A stretch of DNA of 10,845 nt from Candidatus Woesearchaeota archaeon (GCA_023245115.1 JAHFKX010000004.1:1-10845); one strand, 5' to 3'. Shown: positions 1-7,185, counted from the stretch's first letter. A program made the numbers and translations. The notes: generated by a model from the letters alone, not told the origin.

Positions 1-722
1 TCATATTTAAAAAAATTCTTGCGAATTTCGCCCAAGAATAATTTATGGAGCGTTGCAAGAACATATTTTATAAGATTTTTCAGCCGGCCTTCCATTTCTG
101 CCCGCCTGACAGAAACAAATACAGATCTGCGCATCACCCTGAATTTTCCAAATTTCGAGGCTCGGCCAACATAATCAAAATCTTCGGCAAGCGTAATAGT
201 CTCGTCAAATCCATTTATTTTTTTGTGCAGTGTTTTTTTACAAAAAATACACACGCCAACCGCTCCGGGATAAATATATTGTGAAACACCTATGACCGTG
301 TTAAAAAATATCTGCCATACTAAGCGATCCCAGGCGCGCTTCCTGCCGAACAGGCCGAACTCACCCTCGAGCGGCCGCATATAAACACTGGCGGCTTCGA
401 GTGCCCGCTGCTTGAATTCGCGGAGTGCGTACTCAAGAAAATAATTTTTTAAAATAACGTCTGCGTCAAGAAATAATAAAACGTCAGAGCTTGCCAGTTT
501 TGCCCCAAAATTTCGCGCATTGGCAACGCCTTTTCCAAGTTGACGTGTCATAATTAGTTTCATTTTATGCGAAAATGAATTAACAACAGCCATAGTTTCG
601 TCGTCAGAATGGGCGTCTACAACTATCACTTCAAAATTTTTATACGTCTGCTCAGAAAGTGATTGCAGAAGCTTGCCCACATATTTAGATTCGTTATATG
701 TTGGTATTATGATTGACAGCAT
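1..722 (-). CDS. Family 2 glycosyltransferase, C-terminal end cut by the window edge
   Basis: At least 240 residues can be read; the frame stays open to base 1, so the C-terminus is missing. The protein starts MLSIIIPTYNE, the usual first beta strand of GT-A family 2 enzymes, followed by VIVVDAHSDDET (residues 32-43), where the sugar nucleotide binds. LFLDADV (84-89) carries the DxD-type metal site (DAD, 86-88), and LAEDFDYVGRA (178-188) matches the ED motif that supplies the catalytic base. Known family role: transfer of a sugar from a nucleotide sugar to a lipid, glycan or protein acceptor at the cytoplasmic face of the membrane. The acceptor cannot be told. The ATG at 722 fits a leaderless start, with an AT-rich box about 25 bases upstream. 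elp3 lies 55 bases upstream on the same strand. A surface-glycan role is inference only. Confidence 0.9.
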   Translation of the reverse strand, partial: MLSIIIPTYNESKYVGKLLQSLSEQTYKNFEVIVVDAHSDDETMAVVNSFSHKMKLIMTRQLGKGVANARNFGAKLASSDVLLFLDADVILKNYFLEYALREFKQRALEAASVYMRPLEGEFGLFGRKRAWDRLVWQIFFNTVIGVSQYIYPGAVGVCIFCKKTLHKKINGFDETITLAEDFDYVGRASKFGKFRVMRRSVFVSVRRAEMEGRLKNLIKYVLATLHKLFLGEIRKNFFKY

Positions 723-743
723 GATGTTTTTATATAAATTAGG

Positions 744-751
744 TTAAAAAT
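744..751 (-). promoter_or_regulatory. Candidate TATA box for the glycosyltransferase gene
   Basis: On the minus strand this reads ATTTTTAA, centred about 25.5 bases upstream of the ATG at 722, the spacing seen for the other genes here. A second AT-rich stretch (731-739) lies nearer the start and makes the assignment less certain. Confidence 0.4.
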
Positions 752-777
752 GTTAATGGAACTCAAGCATACGGAAT

Positions 778-2349
778 TTACAGTGCCTTCGTAACGTACA
801 CACTCTCGTCTTCGTAGCTTAGCTTTCTGTAATACGCTTTCACACCAACGCCGGATAATATTTTTATGGATTTATATTTATTTTCCTTTGTAATTCTTTC
901 TGCCTCAGCAAGAAGTTTTTTTCCGTAGCCACGGTGTTGTGCGGCTAAAATATTATCGCCTGCCTCATTGCCAATCGCAACAGCTTCTCCGTAAACGTGT
1001 AGTTCCCTGACAAAAGCACCCTTTGCGCACAAACGCAGGCGCAAAAAGCCCAGCAGAATGTCCTGTTCTTTATCTTCGAAAGACAAAAATATTTCTTTCC
1101 CGCCACTTGCATCATAATCTTGCCTGCAAAGTGTGACAGCTTGCGGCAGTATGTGAAACTCATTCCACCTGTGGCCAACTTCTCGGCATCTGATACATCT
1201 GCATCTTATGTTGTTGCTCTTCAAATAATTTTGCACCATTTGGCGCAGATTTGTTGATTTGTAACCCGCTTCAACAAAGTTGCTAGGTATGTCACGCATT
1301 ATTCGTTTGATGCGAACGTACGGTGGAATGTGTTTTGTTTTTATGTCTGCCAGAACCTCAGCAATATATTCGTCATTTATGGGCTGGTATTCACCGTTAA
1401 TCCACTGCGTATAGAGTTCTGAGCCTTTGATAACGCCGCATGGATAAATTTTCAGGCCATCAGGTCTGAGATCTTCATCTTCAAAAATGATGCGAAACAT
1501 TTCTTTATCAAGTTCTTTGGAAGAGCCAGGCAGGCCAAGCATCATATGCAGGTCTACTTTAAATCCGGCGTCCTTCAACTCACGTATTGCGCGCTTCGCT
1601 TCTGATAAATTATGGCCACGCTTTATTTTTTCAAGAACGAATTCATAAATAGATTGCAGGCCAAGCTCGACGCGCGTAGCACCAAGCGTTAGCATGCGTT
1701 CAATGTGCTCTGTTTTACACCAGTCAGGCCGTGTTTCAATTATCAAGCTAATGACGCGGTTCTGCGCAGTTTCATTTAGTTTATGCGATTCAGCAATATT
1801 TTTTGTTGTGTGTTTCTTGCATGGTACATCCTTAGTGCAGCAGCCAAACTGGTTGAATGCATCAAAAATATTTTTTATGAAGTCGTATTGATAATCAAAA
1901 GGCAGCCACGTGAACGTCCCGCCTTGTACTATTACCTCATTTTTGTCAGTGTTATGCCCTACGTTGTGCAGCTGTGCCAGCCTATTCTGTACAATTTTAT
2001 ATTCGTCATAATTATTTCTGATTGCGCGCATTGTACTTGGTTCATGTCCGGTGTATGATTTAGGCGCATTCACAGCAGTCGGGCAGTAGGTACAGCGCCC
2101 AACGCAGCCGGCTGGCTTTGTCATGACAGCTATTGTGGAAACGCCGGAGATTGTTCTAGTCGGTTTTGTAATAAGCATTTGTTTTAATCGTGCCACGCGC
2201 CGGCCAGAGAAATTATTTAGGCCTTTTAGGATATCCGAGCTCAGTGGAATCTTCCCTTTGTTCTTTTCTGCCCAGCGTATTTTGGCTAGCTCTATTGAGC
2301 CCTTGTCCAGTTTTGGCAGGCCAAGCAGTACGTCAATTAGGTTTTGCAT
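778..2349 (-). CDS. elp3: tRNA uridine(34) acetyltransferase/radical SAM protein Elp3
   Basis: The 523-residue length is typical of archaeal Elp3. The radical SAM cluster site is GCVGRCTYCP (81-90), with Cys82, Cys86 and Cys89. The Elp3 signature SYTGHEPSTMRAIRNNYDEY (98-117) follows, then ETRPDW (205-210), RVELGLQS (226-233) and HMMLGLPGS (268-276). A Cys-rich CRCIRCREVGHR segment (383-394) joins this domain to a C-terminal GNAT domain, which has the acetyl-CoA loop QHRGYG (471-476) and the Elp3 ending YYRKLSYE (506-513). Known role: acetyl-CoA and SAM chemistry that puts a carboxymethyl group on wobble uridine 34 of tRNAs; archaea do this without the other Elongator subunits. A Cys-containing stretch (CCTKDVPCKKH, 170-180) lies within the radical SAM domain. 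The ATG at 2349 lies exactly opposite sppA's start about a shared TATA box and has almost no leader. Confidence 0.97.
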   Translation of the reverse strand: MQNLIDVLLGLPKLDKGSIELAKIRWAEKNKGKIPLSSDILKGLNNFSGRRVARLKQMLITKPTRTISGVSTIAVMTKPAGCVGRCTYCPTAVNAPKSYTGHEPSTMRAIRNNYDEYKIVQNRLAQLHNVGHNTDKNEVIVQGGTFTWLPFDYQYDFIKNIFDAFNQFGCCTKDVPCKKHTTKNIAESHKLNETAQNRVISLIIETRPDWCKTEHIERMLTLGATRVELGLQSIYEFVLEKIKRGHNLSEAKRAIRELKDAGFKVDLHMMLGLPGSSKELDKEMFRIIFEDEDLRPDGLKIYPCGVIKGSELYTQWINGEYQPINDEYIAEVLADIKTKHIPPYVRIKRIMRDIPSNFVEAGYKSTNLRQMVQNYLKSNNIRCRCIRCREVGHRWNEFHILPQAVTLCRQDYDASGGKEIFLSFEDKEQDILLGFLRLRLCAKGAFVRELHVYGEAVAIGNEAGDNILAAQHRGYGKKLLAEAERITKENKYKSIKILSGVGVKAYYRKLSYEDESVYVTKAL

Positions 2350-2370
2350 GAATTAATGCAATAGAAAATG

Positions 2371-2378
2371 TTTATAAA
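2371..2378. promoter_or_regulatory. Symmetric bidirectional TATA box shared by elp3 and sppA
   Basis: TTTATAAA is its own reverse complement. Its centre (2374.5) lies 25.5 bases from the A of the sppA ATG (2400) and 25.5 bases from the A of the elp3 ATG (2349). Both transcripts would therefore be leaderless. Direction would depend on the flanking BRE bases, which read GAAAATG on the sppA side and TTAAAGA on the elp3 side. Confidence 0.75.
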
Positions 2379-2399
2379 TCTTTAATTTGAGCAAATAGG

Positions 2400-3293
2400 A
2401 TGGCCACTAAGAACAAACCATCTGTTTTGCCAGCACTTCTTATCACGGCGCTTATTTTGATAGCGGTTATTTATGTTGGCGTTAAGCTTTCTCAGGAAGA
2501 AAAAGTTCTCGCGCCAACTATGGCAGTTATAACGCTGGACAGCAGCATTGATTCAAATGTTGCGAAGGACATGGTGAAACTGCTGAGAAAGGCAGACAAA
2601 GACAATGATGTAAAAGCAATAATTATCGAGATAAATTCACCCGGAGGAACAGTAGTAGCATCAAAAGAAATTGCAACTGCAGTTAAGCAGACCAGCAAGC
2701 CGACAGTTGCGTGGATTCGCGAAGTTGGCGCATCAGGTGCGTACTGGATAGCTTCAGCCTCAAATAAAATTGTTGCTGATGAAGCTTCTATAACTGGCTC
2801 AATTGGCGTTACCGGTTCTTATTTAGAATACTCAAAATTATTTGACAAATATGGAGTGACATACAACAGCCTGACGTCTGGCAAGTACAAGGACACTGGC
2901 TCGCCGTACAAGGAACTTTCTGACAGCGATAGGTCATATTTACTCAGCCTGATTAATGCGCTGAAAGTACAGTTCGTCCAGGCAGTTGCCGAAAACAGGC
3001 ATCTTACTTTCGATCAGGTAAATAATCTTGCAACTGGGCAAGTCATGCTCGGGGCTGACGCGCAGAAATTTAAGCTCATAGATACGCTCGGTGGCAAGAA
3101 AGAAGCCCAGCAGGTTGCAGAAAAGCTGGCTGGCCTCAAGAGCTCAAGGCTAGTGCAATATGAGCAGTCACAGAGCATTTTCGGTTCTTTAAGTTCTGAA
3201 GCACAGTCACTTGCCTACTGGGCAGGCCGCGGCATTGGAGATTCAGTAAAGCCGCAGGCAGATTCTGAATTAAAATTAGTCGCAGAGATTTAG
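2400..3293 (+). CDS. sppA: Signal peptide peptidase SppA, membrane-anchored serine protease (S49)
   Basis: This is a 297-residue short-form SppA of the archaeal and Gram-positive type. One hydrophobic anchor spans residues 9-28. The S49 domain shows EINSPGG (77-83), the nucleophile in GASGAYWIAS (Ser112) and the lysine base in SGKYKDTGSP (Lys164). The 52-residue gap between Ser112 and Lys164 equals that of Bacillus SppA (Ser147/Lys199). The segment SITGSIGV (130-137) between them is also a family hallmark. Known role: cleavage of leftover signal peptides in the membrane and membrane-protein quality control, with the catalytic domain outside the cytoplasm in a ring-shaped oligomer. The start is supported by the TATA box 25 bases upstream; no Shine-Dalgarno sequence is needed. 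It is divergent from elp3. Confidence 0.96.
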   Translation: MATKNKPSVLPALLITALILIAVIYVGVKLSQEEKVLAPTMAVITLDSSIDSNVAKDMVKLLRKADKDNDVKAIIIEINSPGGTVVASKEIATAVKQTSKPTVAWIREVGASGAYWIASASNKIVADEASITGSIGVTGSYLEYSKLFDKYGVTYNSLTSGKYKDTGSPYKELSDSDRSYLLSLINALKVQFVQAVAENRHLTFDQVNNLATGQVMLGADAQKFKLIDTLGGKKEAQQVAEKLAGLKSSRLVQYEQSQSIFGSLSSEAQSLAYWAGRGIGDSVKPQADSELKLVAEI

Positions 3294-3322
3294 TCAGTTA
3301 GCTGATACTTATCGTGCAAAGG

Positions 3323-3330
3323 TTTTTAAA
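3323..3330 (+). promoter_or_regulatory. TATA box with AAAGG BRE-like element, fixes the start at 3353
   Basis: AAAGG followed by TTTTTAAA lies about 26 bases before the ATG at 3353. A GTG at 3314 in the same frame would sit upstream of this box and so outside the transcript, which is why it was not used. Confidence 0.7.
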
Positions 3331-3352
3331 ATCGATAACTTTGTTGTTAATT

Positions 3353-3784
3353 ATGAATGCGTCTAAAGCAATATATGTGGTATGCGGCGATAATAATAAA
3401 ACCAGAGTGTTAGCCCGGCGCAAACAACATATCGAGGGCAGGCGTCCGCGAGTGGCAAAATATTACGTGTTAATTGATGCTGCCTGTTTAGTTGGCTGCC
3501 CGCACTTTAGCACAGTAGTAGATGATCGCATACGCTGCAGATACGGTGGATGGTATGATAAAAAGCAAATGTACGCTGCCTCAGAATTAGATTTTATACT
3601 TGTTGAACAAGTAACACCCGCGCAAAAAGAAGCGGCTGCGAGGATCCGCGTAAAAGGGTTAGACCTTCAGCAAAAATTGAGAGATGAAAATGGGGCGTCA
3701 CTTCTCAAAGAAGAAGGTGCTGCAGATGTTTTAAAACGCATGAGAGAAATTGAAGAAAAGAAAGGTTTTGTTAGGTCACAGTAA
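3353..3784 (+). CDS. Conserved-looking protein of unknown function, 143 residues, Cys-containing
   Basis: I do not recognise a family. The first two thirds look like a small beta-rich domain with cysteines at 11, 45, 49 and 62. CLVGCPHF (45-52) and RIRCRYGGWY (59-68) could form a metal site or a redox pair, but this is inference. The last third (about 96-143) is highly charged and probably helical (AQKEAAARIRVKGLDLQQKL, then repeated KR/EE runs). There is no signal peptide or membrane segment, so it should be cytoplasmic. The promoter spacing makes the ATG at 3353 the best start. The gene stands alone on its strand and converges on the Dcd-like gene, with 10 bases between stop codons. Confidence 0.75.
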   Translation: MNASKAIYVVCGDNNKTRVLARRKQHIEGRRPRVAKYYVLIDAACLVGCPHFSTVVDDRIRCRYGGWYDKKQMYAASELDFILVEQVTPAQKEAAARIRVKGLDLQQKLRDENGASLLKEEGAADVLKRMREIEEKKGFVRSQ

Positions 3785-3794
3785 ATTGTCAATG

Positions 3795-4349
3795 CTATTT
3801 AACATCCATAAAACTCGTCAGTGCAGGCCCCTGCGGCTGCGCCACCCTGCCAAGCTTTTCCATGGAGAGCTTCACGATTGGCATGCCGGGTTTTAGCACT
3901 ATTGGAATTTTGTTTGCGTTAAAAATTTCCAGCGTTATAAAACCAGAAAAATTTGGGTCGACAAACCCTCCGGAACAAAAAACCTGCAGGCCAAGCCGGC
4001 CAAGTGATGCGCGCGCATTTAGAATTCCCGTGTAATTGTTTGGCATCGTGATTTTTTCTTTTGTAACTCCAATTACAAACTCGCCCGGCGCGACCGCGTA
4101 AGAGCCGCCGTTCTGAACTTCAATCGTTGCGAATTTCTGCGCGGAGGTGAGCATTGTTTCCTCGTTTAACTTGAATTTTGGGTCAGCCGGATCGATAAAA
4201 GCAGAGCCAGCAGATACTAAAGTTGTAAATTTGTTTCCAAGCTTCAGCTCAACGTGCAGCTGCCGCATAGCCCCGCGATCGAACGGCTCGATTTTAAGAA
4301 CGCCACCTTTAATCAGTTCGAGAATCTCTTCGCCAAATAAGTATGCCAT
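3795..4349 (-). CDS. dCTP deaminase/dUTPase-fold protein with altered active-site loop
   Basis: The 184 residues align along their length with bacterial Dcd: LGNKFTTL (37-44), AFIDP (50-54), the nucleotide loop RASLGRLGL (113-121) and GFVDPNFSGFITLEIFN (128-144), whose Glu141 matches catalytic Glu138 of E. coli. Known family role: dCTP deamination and/or dUTP hydrolysis, supplying dUMP for thymidylate synthesis and keeping uracil out of DNA. Two things are odd. The usual RSS of the loop is RAS here (Ala114 in place of a substrate-contacting Ser). The C-terminus also ends before the Tyr/Lys/Gln tail that closes over the substrate in E. coli. Activity and substrate are therefore uncertain. A GTG four codons upstream is possible, but a TATA box 25 bases before the ATG at 4349 favours this start. 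The RNase III gene lies upstream. Confidence 0.88.
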   Translation of the reverse strand: MAYLFGEEILELIKGGVLKIEPFDRGAMRQLHVELKLGNKFTTLVSAGSAFIDPADPKFKLNEETMLTSAQKFATIEVQNGGSYAVAPGEFVIGVTKEKITMPNNYTGILNARASLGRLGLQVFCSGGFVDPNFSGFITLEIFNANKIPIVLKPGMPIVKLSMEKLGRVAQPQGPALTSFMDVK

Positions 4350-4370
4350 ACCTAATAGCACATAGAAAAA

Positions 4371-4378
4371 GATAAAAA
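4371..4378 (-). promoter_or_regulatory. TATA box for the Dcd-like gene
   Basis: On the minus strand it reads TTTTTATC, centred 25.5 bases upstream of the ATG at 4349. It lies in the 35-base gap after the RNase III stop, so the Dcd-like gene probably has its own promoter rather than relying on read-through. Confidence 0.65.
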
Positions 4379-4384
4379 GCTATC

Positions 4385-5152
4385 TCATGGCCTGCTAGTG
4401 TTTGATTCAGCAGCGTTTTGTTCTAATTGTTTGAGTGCCTGTAAAATTGCGATTGTTCTTGCCGCGCTAACATATAAGCCAGAGCCTGTTGCCAGCAGCG
4501 TTTCATTCGCATAGATTCCAACTGTAGCTATCGCGCCTTTTTCTGCTGGAAGTAATTTATAATTTGGAAATTTTTTATACGTATCCCAAACCAATCGTAA
4601 CAATTTTGACTCGTTAGTATGATATGGGGCATGAATATTTTCAAGTGCCTGCCCAATATGTGATATGACATGTTTGATTACAAATTTTCTCGCGGTTTCT
4701 AAATCGCGGCCAGCGTCTAGGTATATTGCGTAGGTGACTGCTTCAAATACATCAGCAGGGAATGTTCTGCCATCTTTTTTGCTGCGATAACGTAAGACAT
4801 ATTCGCGCACGTCCAGAGAGCTGGCAATCTCTGAAAAAAATTTATTGCTTACTAAAGTATTTTGAATTTGATTAAACAGCACTACATCATCCATGGGCAT
4901 TAAGTTTACAAGTTCTTCAGTTACAATCAAACCAAGGAGCTTGTCGCCCAAAAGCTCTAACGTTTTGGCTTTAGGCATAAATTTGGCATCCACGCGCCAG
5001 TCCAGCGCCGCAAGAAGTAAATCTTTGTCTTTGAATGTGTAGCCGAGTTTTTCTTCGAGGTCTGATAGCTTTGGTGCGCTGTCCGTAGCACAGCGGCCGC
5101 AATTCCCACCAATCATTAAAGAACTATGTTCTGTGCAAAACTGCCCATCCAT
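4385..5152 (-). CDS. rnc: Ribonuclease III with dsRNA-binding domain and N-terminal zinc-knuckle-like motif
   Basis: The 255 residues form three parts. Residues 1-25 hold Cys6-x2-His9 and Cys18-x2-Cys21, which looks like a small zinc-binding knuckle absent from bacterial RNase III. Residues 31-165 are an RNase III endonuclease domain: LEEKLGYTF, the signature TLELLGDKLLG with Glu66 and Asp70, the NTLVSN segment (98-103), and ADVFEAVTYAIYLDAG with Asp134 and Glu137. These match the metal ligands Glu41, Asp45, Asp114 and Glu117 of E. coli; the neighbouring Glu38 position is Lys63. Residues 181-245 resemble a dsRBD (KLLRLVWDTYKKFPNYKL, then GSGLYVSAARTIAILQALKQL). Known role: staggered cleavage of double-stranded RNA, acting as a dimer. 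RNase III is uncommon in archaea. The promoter is less clear; an AT-rich box near 5173-5180 would fit the ATG at 5152. Confidence 0.88.
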   Translation of the reverse strand: MDGQFCTEHSSLMIGGNCGRCATDSAPKLSDLEEKLGYTFKDKDLLLAALDWRVDAKFMPKAKTLELLGDKLLGLIVTEELVNLMPMDDVVLFNQIQNTLVSNKFFSEIASSLDVREYVLRYRSKKDGRTFPADVFEAVTYAIYLDAGRDLETARKFVIKHVISHIGQALENIHAPYHTNESKLLRLVWDTYKKFPNYKLLPAEKGAIATVGIYANETLLATGSGLYVSAARTIAILQALKQLEQNAAESNTSRP

Positions 5153-5226
5153 ACAAAATAAAAATACGATAAACTAATAAGCTTATTTGCGAGATATATT
5201 GCGCACATACGGCCGCAGCAGAAAGG

Positions 5227-5234
5227 TTTTTAAG
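5227..5234 (+). promoter_or_regulatory. TATA box with AAAGG BRE-like element, fixes the start at 5256
   Basis: AAAGG followed by TTTTTAAG is centred 25.5 bases before the ATG at 5256. In-frame starts at 5187 (TTG) and 5238 (ATG) lie upstream of, or only a few bases after, this box and would not be on the mRNA. Confidence 0.7.
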
Positions 5235-5255
5235 ATTATGGGTAACGATAGCGTT

Positions 5256-6038
5256 ATGGTGCAAATAAAAACAGCGGAACAATTTTTAGAAGCACTGGAC
5301 CGCGTTGCTATTGGAAAAATGCAGGATGACGCCAGGCGCAATCACGCAAGCAATCAGCCACACGTTATGGATATAGCATACCTTGCCAAAGGTGCCGGCC
5401 TGAAGGTAGAAAAAGTAGGCCATCTAACTGCTTGGGCAATTGATTCGTCACGCGGTGCCATACAGATTCACGTAATAAAAGAACAATATCAAGGCGGAAA
5501 AGTCCCGGTTGCAATACAAAATATTCTTCTTACAGAGCTAGATGTTCGCGGCAGAAGTGCGCGTGAAGTAGCATACAGAAATTGTTTGCTCAATAATGTG
5601 CGGCTGGAAAATCCAAGCCAGCTTGAGCAATTGCTTGTCGATTCCAGTTTGGAAGTTCCAGAAATGTCAATTTGTGTTGAAGATGAGCCAGAACACTTCG
5701 GCGAATTTTTAGTACTAGATGCAGCCCACAGAATAGGAGAGCGGGTAGAAGAATATGGTGCCGCAAAATGCCTCGTCAAAAAAGAAAATTACGTAATCGG
5801 TGAGAAAGGGCGCAATTATTTCATAGTGCTGCGCACCAAAACTGCTGGCAACACACTCGCCGTGGTAGCAGATTTGAGCAAAAAAGTATTCCGCATAGAT
5901 TATGTGCACAAGAGCGGATTTGCCGGCATGAGTTTTGAGTTCGGTGAGCGACCAAAGGCCAGAGACGAAGCAGAAAAATTAGCGTCCAGTGCAATCGGAA
6001 TTCTGGAAACGTATTTAAGAAAAAATAATAAATTATAG
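5256..6038 (+). CDS. Protein of unknown function, 260 residues
   Basis: I do not recognise this protein. It begins MVQIKTAEQFLEALDRV, has no signal peptide or membrane segment, and alternates helical, charged stretches with beta-like ones, suggesting a globular cytoplasmic protein of two domains. One half ends near DAAHRIGERVEEYGAAKCLV; the other is a beta-rich stretch, NYFIVLRTKTAGNTLAVVADL then FRIDYVHKSGFAGMSFEFG. A final helix runs DEAEKLASSAIGILETYL. Cysteines are few and not in pairs, so no zinc site is evident. The start was chosen from the promoter. It is divergent from the RNase III gene, with about 100 bases between them, and converges on the TrmB gene with only 4 bases between stop codons. 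No function is proposed. Confidence 0.8.
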   Translation: MVQIKTAEQFLEALDRVAIGKMQDDARRNHASNQPHVMDIAYLAKGAGLKVEKVGHLTAWAIDSSRGAIQIHVIKEQYQGGKVPVAIQNILLTELDVRGRSAREVAYRNCLLNNVRLENPSQLEQLLVDSSLEVPEMSICVEDEPEHFGEFLVLDAAHRIGERVEEYGAAKCLVKKENYVIGEKGRNYFIVLRTKTAGNTLAVVADLSKKVFRIDYVHKSGFAGMSFEFGERPKARDEAEKLASSAIGILETYLRKNNKL

Positions 6039-6042
6039 ACGT

Positions 6043-6837
6043 TTATCCCTTCTTCCAGGCCATCTCGAACAACTCTTGCAGGGCTGAAGCAAAGTAAGGT
6101 GTGTTTACCCACATGCCCAAATCATAAGTTGGGTGAACGTCCTTGTCGTCCATCAGCATGAACAAGACCTGCTTGCCATCTATGATGCAAAATCTTGCGT
6201 TCATATCTTTGACGTCCTTTATTTCCGCAACACCCTGAAGTTTGTCTATGACTTCCTTCGTTTTGTCGTTGATAGGCGCGGCAATTTTTACCTTCACTCC
6301 CCTGGCCTTTGCCTTGTCCAGCAATGGCTTGAGTGCACGCACCTTTCTGATAAGGCCGTCTTCAGTTGTTACAATGGCAATTGACTTTTCTGCTTCTTTG
6401 ACAAGCATTGAGAGGTGGTCGTATAGGTTGTGCCTGCCTTTTAGCGCGCCCGAAAAGTCAGTAATCTGCATTGGCTCAATTCCCTGCTTGTAAAGCTGCT
6501 GCAACTCCTTCAGAATGTCCGAAGTGTGCAAGCCTTCGAGCCTCTTTGTTCTCTCTTCAGTGATTTCTGCAAGCCTCTTTGTGACGCGGTCCAAAACTTC
6601 AGTCGGGGCGATCGCCATGTACTTGATTGGCTTTTCGGGTTTAACAATAACAAATCCTTTCCTTTCCAGTGATTCTAAAACATCATACGTTCTTGAACGC
6701 GGTACGTCCGCTATATCCGACAACTCGCCAGCGGTAGAAACCCCGCGGGACAAAAGTGCAGTCCATAATTTTACTTCGTACAAATTTAGGCTAAACGCTC
6801 GCCTTAGCTTACTTAAAAATTCTTCATTCACGATCAT
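6043..6837 (-). CDS. TrmB-family transcriptional regulator
   Basis: The 264 residues form a winged helix (about 5-80) typical of TrmB: FSLNLYEVKLWTALLSRG, then TAGELSDIADVPRSRTYDVL, where PRSRTYDVLESLERKGFV (46-63) is the recognition helix. A linker helix (80-118) would mediate dimerisation. The C-terminal half (about 122-264) looks like the phospholipase D-like effector domain of this family. Its HKD-like motif is degraded (Asn213-x-Arg215-x4-Asp220), so ligand binding rather than catalysis is expected. Known role: archaeal regulators, often of sugar metabolism or transport; the ligand here cannot be named. Unlike its neighbours, the gene has a strong Shine-Dalgarno sequence and favours AAG and GAG codons. 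Inverted repeats upstream suggest autoregulation (inference). No transporter gene is adjacent, so the target genes may lie elsewhere. Confidence 0.9.
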   Translation of the reverse strand: MIVNEEFLSKLRRAFSLNLYEVKLWTALLSRGVSTAGELSDIADVPRSRTYDVLESLERKGFVIVKPEKPIKYMAIAPTEVLDRVTKRLAEITEERTKRLEGLHTSDILKELQQLYKQGIEPMQITDFSGALKGRHNLYDHLSMLVKEAEKSIAIVTTEDGLIRKVRALKPLLDKAKARGVKVKIAAPINDKTKEVIDKLQGVAEIKDVKDMNARFCIIDGKQVLFMLMDDKDVHPTYDLGMWVNTPYFASALQELFEMAWKKG

Positions 6838-6843
6838 TTTCTT

Positions 6844-6849
6844 ACCTCC
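6844..6849 (-). promoter_or_regulatory. Shine-Dalgarno sequence of the TrmB-family gene
   Basis: GGAGGT on the minus strand ends six bases before the ATG at 6837, which is near-ideal. No other gene in the window has a comparable site, so this mRNA is probably the only one with a real 5' leader. Confidence 0.8.
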
Positions 6850-6962
6850 ACCTTACTCTCTGTTTGGAAATTCACAAAATTTACTTCTGCGAAGCCCCAA
6901 ATCTTTACTACCTTGGATGGTCGAACCATCAATGGCCTATTCATTTTACGAACACTACTACT

Positions 6963-6988
6963 TAATATATGTTACGGTTGTGTGTAAC
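6963..6988 (-). promoter_or_regulatory. Candidate promoter and operator of the TrmB-family gene
   Basis: On the minus strand ATATATTA (6963-6970) could be a TATA box, giving a leader of about 105 bases. Directly upstream lies the inverted repeat GTTAC-N8-GTAAC (6971-6988), placed where it would cover the BRE. A bound dimer there would block TFB, so repression is plausible. The leader also has a short hairpin, GATGGT-N3-ACCATC (6916-6930). All of this is inferred from position and symmetry. Confidence 0.4.
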
Positions 6989-7009
6989 CATAAAGTTCCG
7001 ATTCCAGAA

Positions 7010-7129
7010 TTGACTTTTAACAGTGTCAAAATTGAAATCGTAACTGGCGGATACACATTTTTCATTCAGGATTGTTTCTAAAACCGAAGTACTTAAATAA
7101 CTTGCTAAAATTTGTTACTGTGTAGTAAT
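7010..7129. other. AT-rich spacer with two further operator-like inverted repeats
   Basis: No gene is evident in 6850-7139. Two inverted repeats are seen: TTGAC-N10-GTCAA (7010-7029) and TTACT-N4-AGTAA (7115-7128). The second shares the pattern GTTAC..TGTGT..GTAA with the repeat at 6971-6988. TACT...AGTA-type palindromes resemble sites reported for some TrmB proteins, but short AT-rich palindromes also arise by chance. Confidence 0.3.
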
Positions 7130-7185
7130 ATATTTTGTAAAATAGAGATTGGAAACTCTATTTCGCGGAATATATCGCGATTTAT

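Noticed and set aside
1783..2058. Plus-strand open frame with hydrophobic stretches antisense to elp3
   Set aside because: It is fully inside the conserved Elp3 coding region and has no promoter.
3314..3352. GTG start extending the 143-residue protein by 13 residues
   Set aside because: The TATA box at 3323-3330 would lie inside the coding region; the ATG at 3353 is at the correct distance.
4350..4361. GTG start extending the Dcd-like protein by four residues
   Set aside because: It is only about 13 bases from the TATA box, while the ATG at 4349 is at 25.
5187..5255. TTG start extending the 260-residue protein by 23 residues
   Set aside because: It lies upstream of the TATA box at 5227-5234, so it would not be on the mRNA.
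6515..7081. 188-codon plus-strand open frame over the TrmB gene and its upstream region
   Set aside because: It is antisense to a clear TrmB gene and its composition is the mirror of that gene; nothing protein-like remains in the unshared part.
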